This document shows, piece after piece, positions 59,961-64,000 of a stretch of DNA of 64,000 bases. The stretch lies in NCBI GenBank assembly GCA_949126835.1, contig OX421497.1:31337742-31401741 (forward strand), written 5' to 3'. A program made the translations under genes and the position numbers. The notes under the pieces were generated by a model, which ran no database searches, had not been told where the DNA came from, and saw nothing but the letters and a program-made list of their open reading frames with translations. This stretch comes from Anisus vortex (taxonomy: Eukaryota > Mollusca > Gastropoda > Planorbidae). The first letter of the stretch is position 1, and every line of letters starts with the position of its first letter.

Positions 59961-60344
59961 GTCCTATATGTTTATCTGAGCAGTCACATCCCGGGAAACG
60001 GCTTCGACTGACCGGCTAAACCAGATGAGGGTAACCAAAAGGGCATCAAAACACTGGTGAATCGAGCTTGTCTCCTATGCAAGTGAAAACTGTGGAAGAA
60101 GTGGAACTCGACTGACAGCACGGATTAATCACATGGTAGCCTACTAGCTGATCAACCCTACGGGCTGAAGGGCGTTTGCCAGCAATGTGTAGTGGAACGC
60201 AAAGAGCATGGCATGACACATAGTATGCCCTGGTCGTCCACATCATCCATTCTCTACTCCAGTCGTCTTGACCATGTCTTGCCACTGGGCAACGCTGGGC
60301 CTATGGACGAGAGAGTGAGAATGACGCTGCGCAACTATTCCTCA

Positions 60345-62130
60345 CTTAAGTCAAGATTATATTAAATCAAGAAAAATGGACACTACAGGCATAGCTCCAC
60401 TAAAAGGCAAAAACAATGAAACTTATAATGACAATGAAACTAACGCTAATATCCTAAACACACACTTTGCATCATCTTTTTAAAATCCAGGTGACAAAGA
60501 AATCTCCATAAATTTAAACAAACTAGACGAGATAGGAAATATAAACGTAGATGAAAAAGGTATTAAACAACTCCTAACCAACCTAAAAGTAAAGAAAGCT
60601 TCTGGTCCAGATGAAATACCAGCAAGAATGCTTAAAGAACTAACTATTGAAATATCTTCAATATTTAAAATACTTTTTCAGGCCTCCCTAAACCAGGGCA
60701 AAGTTCCCAAAGACTGGAAATTAGCCAATGTAACTCCTCTTTTCAAAAAAAGAGAAAAATCTGACCGTGGAAATTACAGACCTGTTTCCCTAACAAGCAT
60801 AACTTGTAAATTACTTGAGCATATAATTTATAGTAGTATAGTAAATCATCTAGACAAACTTAATGCACTGTGCCCACACCAACATTGTCATGGGTTCAGG
60901 AAAAACAGATCATGTGAAACTCAATTAATAGGCTTAATAGATGACTTGTCTAAGGGATTAGATAATAACAACCAAATTGATGCTATATTACTAGATTTTT
61001 CAAAAGCATTTGATAAAGTTCATCCTTCTAGTCTTCTAAAAAAACTTAAATACTTTGGTATCTCTGGTCCCTTACATCAGTGGATTCAGGACTTTCTTAT
61101 AGGCAGAGAACAAACAGTGATAATAAATGGCTCTAAGTCATCACCAATAACTGTAAACTCAGGAGTTCCACAAGGAATTGTTCTAGGGCCCCTATTATTT
61201 CTAATTTATATTAATGATCTACCAAATTGCATTAACACAGGAACAAAAATAAGATTATTTGCCGATGATTGCATAATTTATAGAATAATAAAGACAGGAA
61301 AAGATAGTGAACTTTTACAAAAGACCTAGATGAACTACAAAAATGGGAATCAAACAGGAGTATGTCTTTTCACCCAGCAAAATGCCAACTAATAAGGGTA
61401 TCCAAGAAAAATAATAACAAACTACTATATTCATGGTAAAGAACTAACTCAAACAGACAATGCTAAGTATCTGGGAGTAATAATAAATGATAAGTTATAT
61501 TGGAACCCTCATATTGATGAAGTAATTAACAATTCAAACAAAACCTTAGGATTCATAAAAAGGAACTTTTACAAATGTAATAAGAATATAAAACTAAAAT
61601 GATATCTCACATTAGGTAGGCCTATGCTAGAATATGCAGGATCTGTATGGGACCCATCAACTAAAGAAAACATAAAAAAATTAGAACAAATTCAAAAAAT
61701 AGCTGCAAAGTTCATAACTAGTGAATATTCCCAATTGACAAGAGTAACACCATTAGTCAAATCACTAAAGCTAGAAACACTAGAGGTCAGAAGGGCAAAG
61801 AGTAAAGTAGTAATAATACATAATTAGGCATTAAACTCTCATTTAGAAATAGGCCTACAACCCAATAACAACCTGTTGCAAAGCTCAGATAAACATAAAG
61901 ACAAAAATACTTTCCTTATCCCCTATGCCAGAACAAATGCATATAAATACTCTTTCTTCCCGAGTGGCATTCTGGCGTGGAATGGGTTGCCTGAACAAAC
62001 CAGGAAAACCAGTAACTTAACATCATTTAAAACATAATTAAAAATGCAAGACTAGACTCGGACCACGGATGAGCGTAGGACGCACTAATCTTCTCTATAG
62101 AAGGAGCGTCTGTAATGTATAAGATAAGAT
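60345..62130 (+). mobile_element. 5'-truncated jockey/CR1-like LINE (family J) with reverse transcriptase
   Basis: The longest copy of the family. It encodes the reverse transcriptase: KKASGPDEIPARMLKE, FKKREKSDRGNYRPVSLTS, AILLDFSKAFDKVHPSSL (motif A), SGVPQGIVLGPLLFLIYIND (motif B), RLFADDCIIYR (catalytic FADD box, about 61252-61284) and YLGVIINDKLYWNPHIDEV. The main open frame is 60484-61329, preceded by a stop at 60481-60483. Frame shifts follow near 61318 and 61418 and a stop lies near 61600, so it is inactive though fairly young. The coding tail ends [19 protein letters not shown]; the 3' UTR has a TTCTCTATAGAAGGAGCGTC stem and an ATAAG tail. No endonuclease domain remains. The exact clade was not determined. 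Confidence 0.88.
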
Positions 62131-62176
62131 AAGTCCAAATCACGCGCAAGTCATCCATGTCCGAGCATTGGAGGCT

Positions 62177-62300
62177 AACTGATTGTTATTGTGTTGTATT
62201 TCTAAATAAGAATTGAATGCCTTAATATGTAGATATTATTACTACTTTACTTTTGCACATTTCGGTCATCTAGTGACTAGACTAGTGACTCTATAGATAC
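62177..62300 (-). mobile_element. short reverse fragment of family-J LINE
   Basis: TGTTATTGTGTTGTATTTCT and the following bases are the reverse complement of the region around 61835-61875. A similar reversed stretch is at 23530-23640. Confidence 0.5.
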
Positions 62301-62554
62301 CTATTAGACCTAGACTCGACTAGACTATACCAGGGGTCGGCAACCTTTTGCTTATAGTGTGCCAAACTAGGATTTTTGAATCATTCAGCGTGCTTACACC
62401 GTGAAAGTCAAACTGCTCAACTATATTACTTTATAAGAAAAACATTTCAGTGCCGTAGCAAGACCAAAAGAAAAGTAGAGCAATAGAGTAAATCATTAAA
62501 GCGTTTTATATTGAATCACAAATTGACCTGTTTGTTATTATCTTTTTTATATAT

Positions 62555-63095
62555 TATTTCCAGTAGGAGGCGCGTCGGAGTTTGATCTCCTTGCCCCTCC
62601 TTTGGGCCTACTAGGCATCGTATAGTTTTAGGGAGCCGTAGCTCGGGGGGGGGGGGGGGGGGGGTAACTCAGACTTCCTACAAATTTGGGAAAAATCTAA
62701 TCGCACAAGGTGGAGAAGGTGAGTGCAAGATCTAATCGCACAAGGCGGAGAAGATCTACACGTTGTGTGAGGAAGTCAGAGTGATCGACCTTAGCCAAAA
62801 GGCCGAGAACACTTTTATTTTAGAATAGATATACAAGTAAGACACAATTAAGCGGAAGAAATACGTAGTAGTCATACAAACTGGTTAGTTATTGTAATGA
62901 TTAAAAATATACATATACATTATTTAGTCAAATAATATTTATATAATTTTCAACTATCTTTTGTAATTTGATCATTTTAGAGTTATAAATAAATTGTAAG
63001 CCATTTTTTTTAAAGGAAACAAAAGAGACAGAAATATTAATGTAAAGAAAACGGGTACATTATCTCCCTTCAATTAAATTCTCCATTTTGATGCT
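62555..63095. repeat. module shared with the hAT element at 7095-8299
   Basis: It matches 7530-8010 along its length: TAGGAGGCGCGTCG, TTGCCCCTCCT, GACTTCC, AATACGTAGTA, ATATTTATATAATTTTCAA and TTATCTCCCTT occur in the same order in both. It may be a separate transposon inserted in both elements, or core sequence they share. Confidence 0.75.
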
Positions 63096-63262
63096 AGTGA
63101 TGCCAAACGAGTTAGATCTAATTGTTTTAATATAACTAGTGTAGGACTACTTCTGAAAATGCTAATCTATCTTAATTTGCCTTAAATTAGGGAAAGAGTT
63201 AAATGTTTTCCAAATTGATTTCACAGAAAGATATGTCCAGTTTCAATGCAAATCCATTCCAG

Positions 63263-63450
63263 CAGTGGCGTAGCTAGAGATTTGGGGGCCCGGGGGGCTT
63301 GGCCTCTTTAAGGGCCCCTGTAAAAAAAAAATTCGGACACTCCTTTGGGGGCCCCTGGAAAAAATTGTTTCGGACACTCCTTTGGAGGCCCCCTCAAGTA
63401 GGGGCCCGGGGGACTTTCGACTTTCTCCCCCTCCCCTAGCTACGCCATTG
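63263..63450. mobile_element. hAT MITE, 188 bp, nested
   Basis: The inverted repeats are CAGTGGCGTAGCTAG and CTAGCTACGCCATTG, with a perfect 8-bp duplication CATTCCAG (63255-63262 and 63451-63458). The termini resemble those of the MITE at 39339-39665 (CAGTGGCGTA). The interior is rich in GGGGGCCC. Confidence 0.9.
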
Positions 63451-64000
63451 CATTCCAGTGGGTCAATACTTCAAGTGCTTTTCGACCCACTCTTGTAAAT
63501 GGAAGTAGGCTATAATTATTCTCACTGAAACGTGACGCCATGTCATTCAGATTCGAATCATCGGCTTCAACAGTCAGTTCTCCTCATTCAATAATGGACA
63601 TATTTTTTTCATTAAGAGACACCTTGCTTAATTGCTTCCATACAAGAAACAAATCTATCCAAGACTTTACCTAAACTCCATATCACTTTCTTATCGAAGA
63701 GACTTGAGAAACTATACACATGACTAAGGACTATCTTAATTCAATCACAGATCGCAAGTACAATGATGAGAGCTTTGCATACAGACATTCCTGAACTAAA
63801 ACAGTCGACGTCCAATGTGATTCCAATGCAGTTTGCCATGCAACACCGTGCCTTAGGTTGCCGACCCCTAGACTGTAGCTAGATCTAGGCCTCTAGGCCT
63901 ACATAGTTTCTTAGTTTCTAGGTCTAGCGATTTAACTAAGCTTATTAATGTTACTCTTGTCAGTTGTGAATATTAAAATTATGATAAAGGCTATAATATA

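Larger units (their letters stand above)
57487..60344. other. downstream flank of the ZNFX1-like gene
   Basis: It contains the candidate polyadenylation signal (57703), TA-rich DNA at 57980-58050, a family-K LINE 3' end (58265-58600), a region with GGTGCCGGTAC motifs at 58870-59100, and a reverse family-J LINE 3' end (59690-59960). A GC-richer segment at 59975-60344 is not recognised and has repeat-like composition. No host gene was found. Confidence 0.5.
62331..63870. mobile_element. non-autonomous hAT-type element, 1540 bp, with nested MITE
   Basis: The inverted repeats are CAGGGGTCGGCAACC and GGTTGCCGACCCCTA. The flanks GACTATAC (62323-62330) and GACTGTAG (63871-63878) match at 6 of 8 positions and look like a decayed 8-bp target duplication. 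No transposase frame. It contains a module shared with the element at 7095-8299 (62555-63095), a run of about 19 G at 62645 and an intact younger MITE at 63263-63450. Confidence 0.78.

Overview
The window is a stretch of animal nuclear DNA: AT-rich, with many introns and many retroposon and DNA-transposon fossils. The gene set (AVT1-like amino-acid transporters, IBA57, a bacterial-looking PLP aminotransferase that nevertheless has 13 exons, and a long ZNFX1 helicase) and the repeat content suggest a lophotrochozoan, most likely a gastropod mollusc. The phylum is an inference; no database was searched.

Layout. (1) 1-4000, minus strand: the first six coding exons of an amino-acid transporter, copy A, cut by the left edge. 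(2) 4001-8915: spacer with a 1.2-kb hAT-type element (7095-8299) and an AT-rich minisatellite. (3) 8916-15246, minus strand: a complete tandem paralogue of the transporter, copy B (8 exons, 434 aa), whose intron 2 carries an expanded 36-bp minisatellite. (4) 15247-22140: gene-poor DNA with a decayed LINE. (5) 22141-27764, minus strand: complete IBA57 (6 exons, 356 aa), a mitochondrial iron-sulphur assembly factor. (6) 27765-36481: spacer with nested retroposons and a CCAAT/TATA promoter candidate at about 33.9-34.05 kb. (7) 36482-43502, plus strand: complete class I/II aminotransferase (13 exons, 435 aa) with three hAT MITEs in its introns and a GC-AG intron. (8) 43503-49929: a dead hAT/DUF4371 gene, LINE 3' ends and a 0.7-kb satellite of a 7-bp unit. 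(9) 49930-57486, plus strand: a ZNFX1-like gene with one short exon and one 6-kb exon, a one-base frame break and an altered Walker A motif. (10) 57487-64000: repeats, including a 5'-truncated jockey/CR1-like LINE with a readable reverse transcriptase and a nested hAT element.

The host genes do not form a pathway. The two transporters are a head-to-tail duplication with identical lengths for internal exons 2-5; exons 7 and 8 of copy A lie beyond the left edge. Exon boundaries were read by eye from splice signals, frame continuity and family motifs. For the three complete genes the spliced lengths sum exactly to multiples of three.

The most unusual structures are: (a) twelve tandem, phase-matched 3' splice sites in transporter B, where the minisatellite unit is the intron-exon junction itself and stays open for 12 residues per unit; (b) tRNA-headed SINEs that share body sequence but end in 3' tails matching two different LINE families in the same window; (c) about 30 copies of the palindrome TAGGCCTA where fewer than one is expected.
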